A DNA stretch of 33,788 nucleotides from Gammaproteobacteria bacterium (GTDB lineage Bacteria; Pseudomonadota; Gammaproteobacteria; Pseudomonadales; Azotimanducaceae): positions 1-33,788 of the forward strand of contig JAPOXO010000041.1 in the NCBI GenBank assembly GCA_026707045.1, in the 5' to 3' direction. Made by a program: the position numbers and the translations under genes. A model generated the notes under the pieces. That model was not told the DNA's origin and made no database searches. It saw only the letters and a program-made list of their open reading frames with translations. Shown here piece by piece: positions 17,801-25,584 of this stretch; position 1 is the first letter of the stretch, and each line of letters starts with the position of its first letter.

Positions 17801-18837
17801 ACTTGATTGGGGTCTACTAGTTGCCAGTCCACGAATAGCACAAAGTCTGACAACCAATCATTGAAACCCTCTCTTAGACGAAACGCTTCCAAAACAAGCC
17901 GTGACTTGCCGACGCTGGCAGCACCCAATACTCGAAGCGTTCGTCGAGCTTCAGCTAGCTCATCCATTACACGATCTCTTAACAAAGCTAGACGTGAGTC
18001 GTCAATGAAGAGGTTTGTGTAGCTTGACTGTTCACTCCAGAATTTCCAGGAGCGAAACGGGGCCACAGTTCCAGGCTGCGTAAGTTCCATAAGCCAGATT
18101 GCAACTGCCGGATAGTGATTAACCCATTGAGCGAGTAGTCCGGCATCCCAAAACCGTATTCGTCCATGTTCTGGTTGTTTCCCCCCGACGGTTAATGCAT
18201 CGTGAATTCGTTGCTCTCGTTCCTCGATCTCCTTTTGGTTGTATCGTCTTGTACAAATCAAGACATAGTGCGCACCGGCGTTTAACGCTGAACTAATCAT
18301 TTCTTTGACATCGCCCGAGCTTGCAATCACTTCTTGTGTAGCCCTCGATGGTTTGATCGATCCCGACTTTAGTTGGAACTGAACAAATCGACTGGGTACA
18401 AAATCTGTCCGTTCGGGCCCTCCGTCCCACTTAATCCGAGCATCCTCACCTCCATCAGGCGATTTGATTTCAGTAGACACCCGAATACCATCAAGGGGAA
18501 GTGCAAACTCTTTCGCCTCTGCATTTAGTAGCCTGCTAATCAAAACAGGAAGCTCAAATTCCGACAATACTTCGATGTGTTCTGTAGTAACTTCGAACGG
18601 CGCGACTGCGGCTGGGCGAGTAGCTGGTTTCTTTAAAGGCAGTCCAACAGCTTCCGGATAGGACCTTGCAACCTGAAGAAGCCTAACTATTGCCGTAGAC
18701 GGCTTAACATCACCGGATTCGTACTTGGCAAAAGCACTCGGTCCGCCACCGATTATTTTGCCCGCTTCTGACTGTGTGAGCCCAAGTTGCTTGCGGATGC
18801 GACGTATTTCACCAGGTTCAAGATTGAATTCTTCCAT
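14824..18837 (-). CDS. HTH - PD-(D/E)XK-like - STAND NTPase fusion, candidate antiphage sensor
   Basis: 1337 residues starting at ATG 18837. Residues 8-56 are an Xre/MqsA-type helix-turn-helix (IRRIRKQLGLTQSEAGKIIG, GGPSAFAKYESGDVKPS). Residues about 95-200 look like a PD-(D/E)XK nuclease-type fold: an acidic residue in STEIKSPDGGEDARIKWDGG and the strand VQFQLKSG with the Q-x-K pair at 155-157. Residues 304-312 are a P-loop (GAASVGKS) and residues 360-366 a Walker B strand (AILVVDNCPDD), followed by a winged-helix-like and then a long helical C-terminal half of about 800 residues. This order (effector, STAND NTPase, helical sensor) matches the general plan of Avs-type antiphage proteins. The HTH in front is the unusual part and could give self-regulation. 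I know of no experiment on this architecture. The gene stands alone. Confidence 0.75.
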   Translation of the reverse strand: MEEFNLEPGEIRRIRKQLGLTQSEAGKIIGGGPSAFAKYESGDVKPSTAIVRLLQVARSYPEAVGLPLKKPATRPAAVAPFEVTTEHIEVLSEFELPVLISRLLNAEAKEFALPLDGIRVSTEIKSPDGGEDARIKWDGGPERTDFVPSRFVQFQLKSGSIKPSRATQEVIASSGDVKEMISSALNAGAHYVLICTRRYNQKEIEEREQRIHDALTVGGKQPEHGRIRFWDAGLLAQWVNHYPAVAIWLMELTQPGTVAPFRSWKFWSEQSSYTNLFIDDSRLALLRDRVMDELAEARRTLRVLGAASVGKSRLVLEAFRLREGFNDWLSDFVLFVDWQLVDPNQVFSSVDSLVGAGKRAILVVDNCPDDIHRSLSEKVLNFRSNLSLLTIDCSQESAAEQHRSDVHIVELAPPEITEGIIEQMLGGIATEDKLRLTLFSKGFPRIAIDVANAWSSSVPVAHASEKFFVDTFVCGRTVQARLIQSAQLVAAYGLIRDGEHVTAVEEVAERGGITAIDFRADLVELIDRRVVQKRGDLLVLQPRPVAFNLAERQWRTWSPTDRRIVLAGDGMDELRSNAARQLAWLNTSKVAREVVEQLCGPTGPLASSNAPLDSSRTELLGRLVEIDAKPCLDQIRRLFEQILDLCKIRGDMRRHIVVALQKAAFCRGTFHEAADLLLRLAAAETETHISNNATGQFKSLFYPSGGETEANGSNRLAFLQKAKLNCDRPTRSIIVEGLLAGLRTLQTTRLLGSESHGSRPALQSWQPHSREELLQYMRGCMKQLEELEKIEEEMGTLIRDGLARNLRGLVRIGLINEVEALTKNLSVPSGPWSEAIEQLGHFLEYDSSQVDALTSARVESLIKHLEPTELADRARYLVLDMPRGYPCGKNLEFEVKAKLQREAIEELGKRLSQASSILAELLPQFSVHQNRHSFHFGFFLAQSVDSPQIWLKNIVCNIVSSPSSDPCFDLLVGFVSGLAKVDEESVTKFKRRIAQDSVLSSALPRICQAIGVYDDDVDLVVSALDLGTLEPRHLLNWSYGDCLSEVSSPKVAMLLDKLLDGSSASFFVAVDILSMHSHSASHRLQSLRPQLMKIAELTCRDGDELFEYAHTTHDVSRLMGWLLRRGREDEDARKLALLLGQTVIAQFSRRLEQLIGPLLRALLSDFAEIFWPFLGHAAMKEDGEAWRIRELLKGPMTFEQDIKEPPMMGLFKETLTGWCKLNPDGGPAVVANVVPFLSPEAEGSNKYELNPQFRRLLDDFGDCDEVLQAASSSIFTNFSWAGSLARYFDRFIPAIQSLQSHPQPKVARWAWNSLYFLREEIERARKEEDEHQAMLEV

Positions 18838-18840
18838 TAG

Positions 18841-18883
18841 GGTATACCATATAGTTTCAATCGAAGGTTACCACCATTGTGGT
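18841..18883 (-). promoter_or_regulatory. Candidate operator palindromes of the STAND gene
   Basis: GGTATACC (18841-18848), a perfect eight-base palindrome, lies three bases upstream of the ATG and would block the ribosome site or early elongation. A second inverted repeat ACCAC-CATT-GTGGT (18870-18883) lies 32 bases from the start. MqsA-type proteins bind a palindrome in their own promoter, so the fused HTH may repress the gene. This is inferred from position. Confidence 0.4.
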
Positions 18884-19224
18884 TAAATGAAGTATGAAAT
18901 CGTAGAGAATACTCCACAATGCTAAGTCTTGTCAAGGCTTTTCAACCAAATATTCTGAGAAATATAGCATTTCGACCTCGATTCTACCGACACGAGACAG
19001 CTGCTAGACAACAAAGACTCCAGCTGTGTTACACATAAGCTGGCTTCAGTCGTATAACACATAAGCTGGCTTCAGTCGTATAAAAAGTCAACCAGGTCAC
19101 TAATAGAAAAACACACTCATTGACCGACAGCAAATAGCGGCCAAGCATCAAAGCGCGACTCTGACCTTTCCAAATAGTCCTCCCATTCGCCATCTACTTA
19201 CTTCTTTGCAAGTTCAGCTGAGCA
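18884..19224. other. Intergenic region with a tandem 26-bp repeat
   Basis: No gene visible. It contains the exact 26-bp duplication at 19031-19082. Otherwise it is A+T-rich unassigned sequence. Confidence 0.5.
19031..19082. repeat. Perfect 26-bp tandem duplication
   Basis: Units 19031-19056 and 19057-19082 are identical (acacataagc...gtcgtata). Only two copies are present and there is no spacer, so it is not a CRISPR array. It looks like a recent slippage duplication, or paired sites for a DNA-binding protein. Confidence 0.9.
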
Positions 19225-19293
19225 TGCTCACTCGACTGTGGCTCCGACTGCTCCCAAGCCCGGGTTCGGTAACTGATTAGGTCAACCTTACTA
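19225..19293 (+). repeat. Duplicated leader block, copy B, left fragment
   Basis: Aligns with 3395-3457 of copy A (shared ctgtggctc, then cc-gag-cc-like sequence, ggtaactg and acctta). The alignment stops where the IS1111-type element begins and resumes at 20776. Confidence 0.65.
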
Positions 19294-19370
19294 GACGCTA
19301 TGTCTTGACTTGCTCGCCCGTAACATGACGAGAAGCAGCGAGCTTCCAATCAATACGGAGAACAGGTCAC

Positions 19371-20508
19371 ATGAACGGAGCAGACCAGGAAAAACTACCA
19401 CGTCGTTCGCGAACTTTTGTGGGTCTCGATATGCTCAAGACGACGATTGCCATGGCGGTCGCGGAGCGGGGAGAATCGACTTCGATTCGGGTGGAGGATC
19501 GAGGGGAGATTTCCAATACGACAAAAGCAGTGTCTCGGCTCGTGGAGCGCTTGAAGCGGGACTACGGAACGAATCTTCATTTCGTCTATGAAGCGGGACC
19601 CTGCGGATTTGGTCTCCTGCGACGTCTGCGGTCCATGGGATTTCAATGCGACCTCGTCGCGCCGACATCGATACCAAAGCGCAGTGGCAATCGGGTCAAG
19701 ACGGACCGTCGCGACGCTCGGGAACTGGCTCGTCTGTCCGCCATGGACTATCTCGAACCGCTGTGGGTTCCCGATCCCACGCAGGAGGCAACAGGAGATC
19801 TGGTTCGATTGCGCATGGACTTGAAGGAAGAAGTGAAACGCCAGCGTCTTTCTCATTTCCTGATGCGTCAGGAGCGCGTGTGGAACGCCACGTCCTACAC
19901 GATGAAGCATCGATCCTGGATGAGAGACCTCAAATTCGAGCAACGGGCGCATCAACTGACACTGAGCGGACTGCTGAGCGCGTTGGAGGATCTGGAAAAT
20001 CGTCAGAAGGAGGTGGAGGAGGACATGGTTCGTGAGACGACGACCTGGAAACTGGGTCCGCTGGTGGGCTCCCTAAGAGCTCTCCGCGGTGTGGACCACC
20101 TCTCGGCGGTGACGTTGCTCGCGGAACTCGGCGACTTGCGAAGGTTCAGCTCGGCAAGACACTTCATGGCCTATCTGGGTCTTGTGCCCAGCGAACACAG
20201 CAGCGGCGCGAAACGACGTCGAGGAGTCATCACGAAGACGGGCATCCGTACAGCGCGCCGAATACTGGTGGAAGGTGCTTGGACCTATCGATTTCCCGCT
20301 CGCGAGACAATGCGCATGCAACGCAAGTCGGCGGATGCGTCAACGTACGCCAAGGACCGATCATGGGCGGCACAGCGACGATTGTGTCATCGCTACCATG
20401 CCATGCAAGAACGTCAAGACTGTGGTCACGGCGATAGCCCGGGAGCTCGCAGGATACGTGTGGGACATCGCCTGCCATGAAATGCCGTTTGTGACGACGG
20501 AAAACTGA
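19371..20508 (+). pseudogene. IS110/IS1111 transposase with a C-terminal frameshift
   Basis: Starts MNGADQEKLP. The DEDD catalytic residues are visible in order: Asp20 (FVGLDMLK), Glu74 (FVYEAGPCGFGLLRRL), Asp112 and Asp115 (KTDRRDA). The C-terminal Tnp domain follows (LRALRGVDHLSAVTLLAELG, RHFMAYLGLVPSEHSSG) with its conserved Ser. Past AQRRLCHRYHAM, near 20400-20410, the frame changes and the typical end (KNVKTVVTAIARELAGYVWD) is found one register over, ending at TGA 20506-20508. The uncorrected frame runs out at 20480. The product should be about 378 residues. The shift removes only the last 30 or so residues, so loss of activity is likely but not certain. Confidence 0.8.
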
Positions 20509-20751
20509 AGAATAAATCGGAGAGGAAAGGAACGGCCGGAACCATGCGGGAATCCTCGATACATTTTTGTGGCGCGCCGTCCTCGCGACGTTGCGGATCC
20601 ACGAACCTAGACGGAGGCAAGCCCATGAAGCAACACCATTCTGTGGTAGCCAATCCACGTATAGCAGAGTCGGACATGGTCCATTTCAATCCGCGCCGTT
20701 CCTTTCTTCAATGGTTGCGGAGAGAACAAATCAATCTACAATTTTGGGAGT
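20509..20751 (+). ncRNA. Candidate bridge RNA (seekRNA) region of the IS1111-type element
   Basis: IS110-family elements use a structured RNA that pairs with target and donor DNA; in the IS1111 subgroup it is encoded between the transposase and the right end. This 243-base stretch is exactly that interval and has no credible ORF. It contains ggtag (20645-20649), complementary to the ctacc of the insertion-site motif tgtctacctt, but five bases could be chance. Structure and exact ends were not computed. Confidence 0.4.
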
Positions 20752-20775
20752 GGGCGAGCATGGTCAAGACATAGC

Positions 20776-22104
20776 AAATGTCTACCTTTTATATAGGGAG
20801 GAACTTCCAAGAAAAGTTTTGTAGGTAGAGTTTCCGCCCAGCAGGCTGTATCTGTAGAGCATTGCGATGCCACAGAGCAAGGCAAGCGCTTTCTAAATCT
20901 TCTCTATCTTGGACTCTTGCTTGCTTGGACGCTCATTCCCAATCCAGGTCTCTACCTATTGGCAATAGATCCAAGTAATTCCGTATGTATAGGTGAACCG
21001 CGACAACTGTCGACTTGGGCAGCTTCCCACACAATCGTTACTTTCTCGGTACTCAACCAGGCGATCGCTGTACACTCGAGATCTCCCGAGAAATCATGCC
21101 TTCACAGGACAGAACGATTACGACAGCCTCCATCCTACGTCCAGCACAAGGTTCAGTACACTCAATTTGAGTCCGCAATTCTTCGAACGGATAGCAATTT
21201 CACATTGCTAGTCATGGACAGCTTGATCTTCTCGATTGAGCGACCACAAACGCTGAAAGTTGAAACAGTGCACGACGAAATCTGATTCATTCGAAGATAT
21301 TCGCGGTCTCCCGAATTCTCGCCGGGGTATTCACACACGGACAATTCGGCAGTACGCTTCGAAAAGAGTACGGCTGTCCGACCGCTTCCATGCCAACAGT
21401 GCGGAAATTACTGCATCTCCACCGAGCTGGCAAAAAGTCCCACAGTCCATTGCCAGTGAATTTCTTGCTGAATGAACTTGCACCTTGAATTTAAACCTGT
21501 GAAAGCTCGTGAATACTGCGGCTCTGTTGAGTGCACCGTTCCCAGAATCATGTTTCCTTCGATTGGTTGCAGTCACAGAGCCCACTAACACCTGCTCCAA
21601 GAGAGACTGATTCAAACTTCACAACCGATTCGCGTTGAACCCAACACGCAAACTGTTTAGTCTTCCGTTTCACTATTGAGACTGCACCTCGTCACTTTCC
21701 AATCCCCTCGTCATGGGACACTTCGATTCAGCAACACAACAAATGGTCCAAGTAATTTCCACTCAACGACGATTTTTCTTCCTAGCGAATCCAGGTGATC
21801 CAGTCAACAGGCGAATTGCATCAATGGCTAACTCCGATGCATAGCTTTAAAGACTTGCAACTAAAGCCTCAATGTGTTCAACGCTTCTAGCATATCTCGT
21901 ATATTCGGTCTACACACCGAACCAATGGAGGCTTAAATGCCGAACATTGATTACATTCCCAAAGGTTTCGCACCAGAGTAAGAACTCTTTCCGGAGCTGT
22001 TGGATTATCAAATTGAAGATGAGTACATTGAAAAGATGATCATGCCATCCGAAAAAGGAGTTCCAGCAGTGACCACAATAGGCGCATACAGGACCGTTCA
22101 TTGA
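20776..22104 (+). repeat. Duplicated leader block, copy B, right part
   Basis: Colinear with 3446 to about 4760. Shared blocks include cattcccaatc (20936), ttggcaatagatc (20959), cgagaaatcatg (21086), cacattgctagtc (21202) and caacagtgcggaaattac (21393). Copy B ends in the pseudogene of the 4601 gene. Differences are spread evenly along the alignment, indicating an old duplication. Confidence 0.75.
21937..22104 (+). pseudogene. Pseudogene paralogous to the 4601-5227 gene
   Basis: ATG 21937 begins MPNIDYIPKGFAPE, matching MPHIVYIPEGFAPE. Codon 15 is then TAA (21979-21981) where the intact copy has TAC. The frame continues after the stop as ELFPELLDYQIEDEYIEKMI and GVPAV to a second stop at 22102, after which similarity is lost. 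Upstream ggaggctt keeps the ribosome site. One nonsense base plus loss of the C-terminal two thirds makes it non-functional. Confidence 0.85.
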
Positions 22105-22411
22105 GAAAGACTCTCCCAAGTCTGGCATTCCGGAGAATTCTTGCGGTCAGGTCTGCCAGCAGTTTGTTCGACTTCAATTGGATTCTTCAACCGTTCGATC
22201 CAGGCAAACGACAAGACCTATTTCACGAGTGTGGCATTTATTCAACAATTGAATAAGTCACCAAGATTACTTGCTGGTTTGCTCTCTCGGAAGAAATTAC
22301 CAGCACTCCATACGCACTCTACTTACAAATCCCAACAGCTATACCTGGTGATTCGACTGACACTCTTCATCAAAAACCTTGCTCAATCCAATCGAGTGCG
22401 ACGAAAGGGTT

Positions 22412-23062
22412 TTACATAGAAATATATTCGAAAACACCGCGTGACCGGAAAACCATCTCGTTTTCTAGCAAGCAATCTCCAATTTCGCGAGCAACAGACT
22501 CGAAATAGTTCCCGCCCTCGGTCTGCGTAAAGTGATCGTGAATAGTCAGGAATTTACCTCGTGCAATGCTCGCATGCAATAGTGGAACCAGATTGATCTC
22601 TTCCACGTTGAATGTTCGCAATCCTTCACTGAACTCTTCACCAAGCCGTTTGGCGCTCCAGTAGCTGATCGAGCGTTCTTGGACCTTGTCGAGACTGCGC
22701 CTTGCAAACTCAAACGCAAATCCCCCAAACGACAGCACAAGTGCAGGCGCATGGGTAGTCAGCATGCGACCTAATGTGATTATTTCCGTTTCGAGCAACG
22801 ACGACCATTCAATTCGGGTGCTGACAGGTTTCTGGGATTGCTGATGTACTGCGTTCCGGATGTAAAGCCCAGTGATATCCAGCCTCGCGGGAATCCGCGA
22901 AAACAAGTGCGATTGAATCCCTTCTAGAATCGGGGTCCAAATGTTGTGGCGCGTTGGATGCCTCGAATCCAAAGGCACTTTTAACTGAGACTCCCATTTG
23001 GCAGGGGCAGAGTCCCCTATCAGCCAAATTGGAGAATCTCTCGATCCCGATTCTCTCTCCAT
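22412..23062 (-). CDS. Hypothetical protein, possible uracil-DNA-glycosylase-like fold
   Basis: About 216 residues. ATG 23062 is used; TTG 23080 is in frame and neither has a clean ribosome site. Motifs: IWLIGDSAPAKWES near the start, then PLDSRHPTRHNIWTP, LVLSFGGFAFEFARRSLDK and VPLLHASIARGKF near residue 165. The order of a G-D/E-x-P motif, a small-residue strand (LSFGG) and a late P-L-x-H-x-S motif resembles the UDG superfamily, but the usual active-site Asp/Asn pattern is not clear. It could act on modified DNA, or only share the fold. A DUF1353 gene follows upstream in the same direction. Confidence 0.55.
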   Translation of the reverse strand: MERESGSRDSPIWLIGDSAPAKWESQLKVPLDSRHPTRHNIWTPILEGIQSHLFSRIPARLDITGLYIRNAVHQQSQKPVSTRIEWSSLLETEIITLGRMLTTHAPALVLSFGGFAFEFARRSLDKVQERSISYWSAKRLGEEFSEGLRTFNVEEINLVPLLHASIARGKFLTIHDHFTQTEGGNYFESVAREIGDCLLENEMVFRSRGVFEYISM

Positions 23063-23178
23063 AGTCCTCGTATCAGTCAATTCCGATTTTAGTTGTTAAT
23101 CACACGAGAATATAGTTTGCTCTCCAACAAGCAACATCGTGTGTATTGTCGCCGGTTGAGTTCAAGTAATAGAAGCGA

Positions 23179-23817
23179 TTAAGTCTTGATATCAGGACAG
23201 CAGGCCTCGTATTCGTCCGTACCAGCGATCAATTTCCTTTCTAGGACTCTGAACCTAGACTTTCTCTTGAATTTCCTGCCGCCCCACCAGTGAACAGCAC
23301 GATAAGTCACGCTAATTCTCCATTTCCGGACTCGGGCATGTTTCATGGCAATCTTCATCACGCTATCCGCAAACTCCTTCATGTAAGGCTTAGGTTTCCA
23401 TCCATATACATCGCAAGCGTCGTACAACCAATCGTGGAGAATTGCCGCTTCAAGGTGTGGGCCGACACGACTGACAATGGACCGAGCGGGTCGCGGAACA
23501 GACGTGAGGTCGCTCATGTATCCTTGAGGAACTTCAATCTTGTGCCAGAAAGGACCGTCGGTCGAAACGATTTTTACTGACGCGACATATTTCTTGCTCA
23601 GCACATACTTCGCATCTTCGCCTCGACGAGTTTCAACTGCTTCACTGGATCTCGTTAAGTGCAAATGACTCCGATATTCGAAATCGGACATTACGGTTCC
23701 AGATGTGGGATAAATTTCGTTCTCTTTCTTCGACGCTTCTTCGTTCATTTGTGACGGGGACTCAAAAAAAGGATGTCGTGATTCTATTTTCAATGCATGC
23801 CTTTGTGGGGGCTTCAT
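23179..23817 (-). CDS. DUF1353-family protein
   Basis: 212 residues. The C-terminal two thirds carry the DUF1353 pattern: VPQGYMSDLTSVPRPARSIV, then AAILHDWLYDACDVYG and a helix with YRAVHWWGG. Family members occur in phages and prophage regions and have no known reaction; the conserved Asp, Ser, His-Asp and Tyr-Arg suggest a compact enzyme-like fold. ATG 23817 has aggattt close by, but the in-frame ATG at 23691 (MSDFEYRS) would give a length closer to the usual family size. Both starts are possible. Same strand as the UDG-like gene, about 115 bases upstream of it. Confidence 0.7.
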   Translation of the reverse strand: MKPPQRHALKIESRHPFFESPSQMNEEASKKENEIYPTSGTVMSDFEYRSHLHLTRSSEAVETRRGEDAKYVLSKKYVASVKIVSTDGPFWHKIEVPQGYMSDLTSVPRPARSIVSRVGPHLEAAILHDWLYDACDVYGWKPKPYMKEFADSVMKIAMKHARVRKWRISVTYRAVHWWGGRKFKRKSRFRVLERKLIAGTDEYEACCPDIKT

Positions 23818-24449
23818 AAATCCTGTATTTTTCGCTTGCCCACAACCCTTTTAGCGATGAAAGTCAGTATGTTGTAACCCGTCAGTTCGTCTCAACAGGC
23901 TTGTTGCTAACCGATCAACTCGTCAATCCGATTTGATTTGGAACCACGAAACCTCGCTTGTAGACCATAAGAAACGGTGTTCGGCTGTATTCTGTACGAA
24001 CTGTCCTGACACCAGCAGTCTAGTCCGTAGTGTCCACTAGAACTGTCGATATTGCTATGGAACGGACTTTCTTGTGACATCCAGTCGGAGAAATTCAATG
24101 TCGACCAATTTGCCTCTTTGAGTCTGCCACCTCGAGTACGAACGTTCTCGCAGTCCGTTCTCTCTCCCCAAACCAATCTGAAACTGTTCGTCCGATTCCA
24201 TGAATATCCGAAACAGGCCAGATTCCCATAACATAGGTAAACGAGGTGCCTAGTTTGCTCTAAGTATCATTTTTTATCAACAAGTTACTCCCAAGAGACA
24301 TCGAACTTAAGAGTACTGTTAGCTCCAAGGTGCGTCTGGACAAAGGATTCGGTGCGGAAAAACTGGGGCACCAGTTTGGGCGTTGGTTGTCTGTTGCTAG
24401 AGCTACAGACGATCCAACACATTAACTTGGACTAAGGAGAACCAACGAG
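23818..24449. other. Intergenic region, no supportable gene
   Basis: Contains a weak match to the IS3-type terminus (24031-24048, tgtccactag aactgtcg) and a short perfect hairpin (24360-24377: aaactgg, loop ggca, ccagttt) 73 bases before the next gene. The hairpin could be a binding site or the end of an upstream transcript. Confidence 0.45.
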
Positions 24450-24623
24450 ATGCTAAGCGATGAAGCCAAGAAACTATACAACGATACTACTCACGGGGTA
24501 CATCATGACCACATTCAAACGAACAAGCTTCTTGCAGAGGTCATAGTCCAGCTGAAGAAACTGAATGAGAGAGTTGAAACTCTCGTGACTTCCTTCAAGA
24601 CCGAACAAATCAAACCGTCGTGA
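24450..24623 (+). CDS. Small coiled-coil protein, 57 residues
   Basis: ATG 24450 with aaggaga ten bases upstream. The product is acidic then amphipathic: MLSDEAKKLYNDTTHGVHHD, followed by a leucine-rich stretch LLAEVIVQLKKLNERVETLV with hydrophobic residues at coiled-coil spacing. No family is recognised. A small His-rich N-terminus may bind metal. It stands alone and converges with the broken nuclease gene. Confidence 0.55.
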   Translation: MLSDEAKKLYNDTTHGVHHDHIQTNKLLAEVIVQLKKLNERVETLVTSFKTEQIKPS

Positions 24624-24712
24624 AAGAAATCCGTTGAAGCCACGAAGATTAATAGCTATGGAAGGTAGGTAGCTTGATTCCTCGCTTATCAAATGTCGGA
24701 ATGAATTCGGTC

Positions 24713-25584
24713 TTATTGTTGGATCGTTGTCACTAGAATCTCCCTTGCTTCTTTTAGGTTTTTGAGTGATGCGTTCAAATCGAGAAGTCCACTGCCTCCA
24801 AAAACCAGCCAGCCACGCCACACTGCTACACACATTGGCTTCGTTTTCGTTGCGTTAAGTTGGCGCGGTGATGTGAAGCGACCGTAGCCATTCTTTACAA
24901 ATGCATCAGCCCAGTACTGTTTCTCGAGATTCATTCCTTCCCTACACGGATTGTTCTTACTACCGAACAGTCGAAACCCAATCTTGTCCCTTTCGATCCA
25001 CATTGCAAATCTGCTGTTCTTGCTCGTAGCAGTTGGTTCAATCCAGTTGCCAATTCTTCAGATAATTGCGAAAGTCAACGAGGATCTCGTTATTTCCCTG
25101 GTACGACTCAAGAACACTGAGAAAGTCGTTTCGGTCGAACTCACGATAATTGCAAGATTACGCGTATTCGAGTTCCCGTAGAGAATGGTTGCCTGTCTTG
25201 AAATACATGGGAAATACCTCATCTGTATTGACATTGCAGAGCAGTGTCTTTCCTTCGGTCACTAAGTTTCGATATCGGGTTAGTTGTTCATCGTGATATC
25301 TGGTTAAGGTCTTGTCCTCAACTAACAAGACGTGGCGTTCATTTATTCGTGCCAACACGTCAATGTGCCTTTCTTGATGAAACACTTCCACGCGCTCATA
25401 AACTGTCGGCGTGAATTGCCATTTTGAAAAAAAGAGCGTTTAGTAGCTCACGACCACATTGACGCAACTCCCTGTCTGCTGGATTTCTAGCTGACTGAAT
25501 GCCTGCCCATGCGATCAACCAGCAGATCACTGCATCCTGCGACAGCTCCTTCGTCGCATAATTGAATAAGTTCGGTGAGTTCAT
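24713..25584 (-). pseudogene. Broken PD-(D/E)XK nuclease-family gene
   Basis: Starts MNSPNLFNYATKELSQDAVI (ATG 25584). An extra base in the run of seven A (25427-25433 on the plus strand) shifts the frame; with it removed the sequence reads through YERVEVFHQERHIDVLARIN and HVLLVEDKTLTRY, the catalytic E...D...E-x-K core of PD-(D/E)XK proteins, to YFKTG. A TAA near 25158 then interrupts the same frame, which continues as NYREFDRNDFLSVLESYQ until a TGA. A second shift leads to DKIGFRLFGSKNN and RGWLVFGGSGLLDLN, ending at 24713. Relatives are uncharacterised defence-island nucleases of about 300 residues. Here the gene is clearly dead. Confidence 0.8.

Larger units (their letters stand above)
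19294..20778 (+). mobile_element. IS1111-type element of the IS110 family
   Basis: An imperfect 23/24-bp inverted repeat lies at 19297-19319 (gctatgtcttgac ttgctcgccc) and 20752-20775 (complementary, with one extra base). IS110 elements proper lack inverted repeats, while the IS1111 subgroup has subterminal ones, so this placement is by known family features. The element interrupts copy B of the duplicated leader. Short sequences matching tgtctacctt occur at both junctions (around 19280-19290 and 20779-20788). Boundaries are accurate to about ten bases. Confidence 0.8.

Noticed and set aside
19031..19082. CRISPR array
   Set aside because: Only two directly adjacent units with no spacer; no cas1 or effector gene nearby. 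The Cas2-like protein at 26332 is not in a CRISPR locus.
24360..24377. Rho-independent terminator at the aaactgg/ccagttt hairpin
   Set aside because: No T run follows, and no gene ends just upstream.
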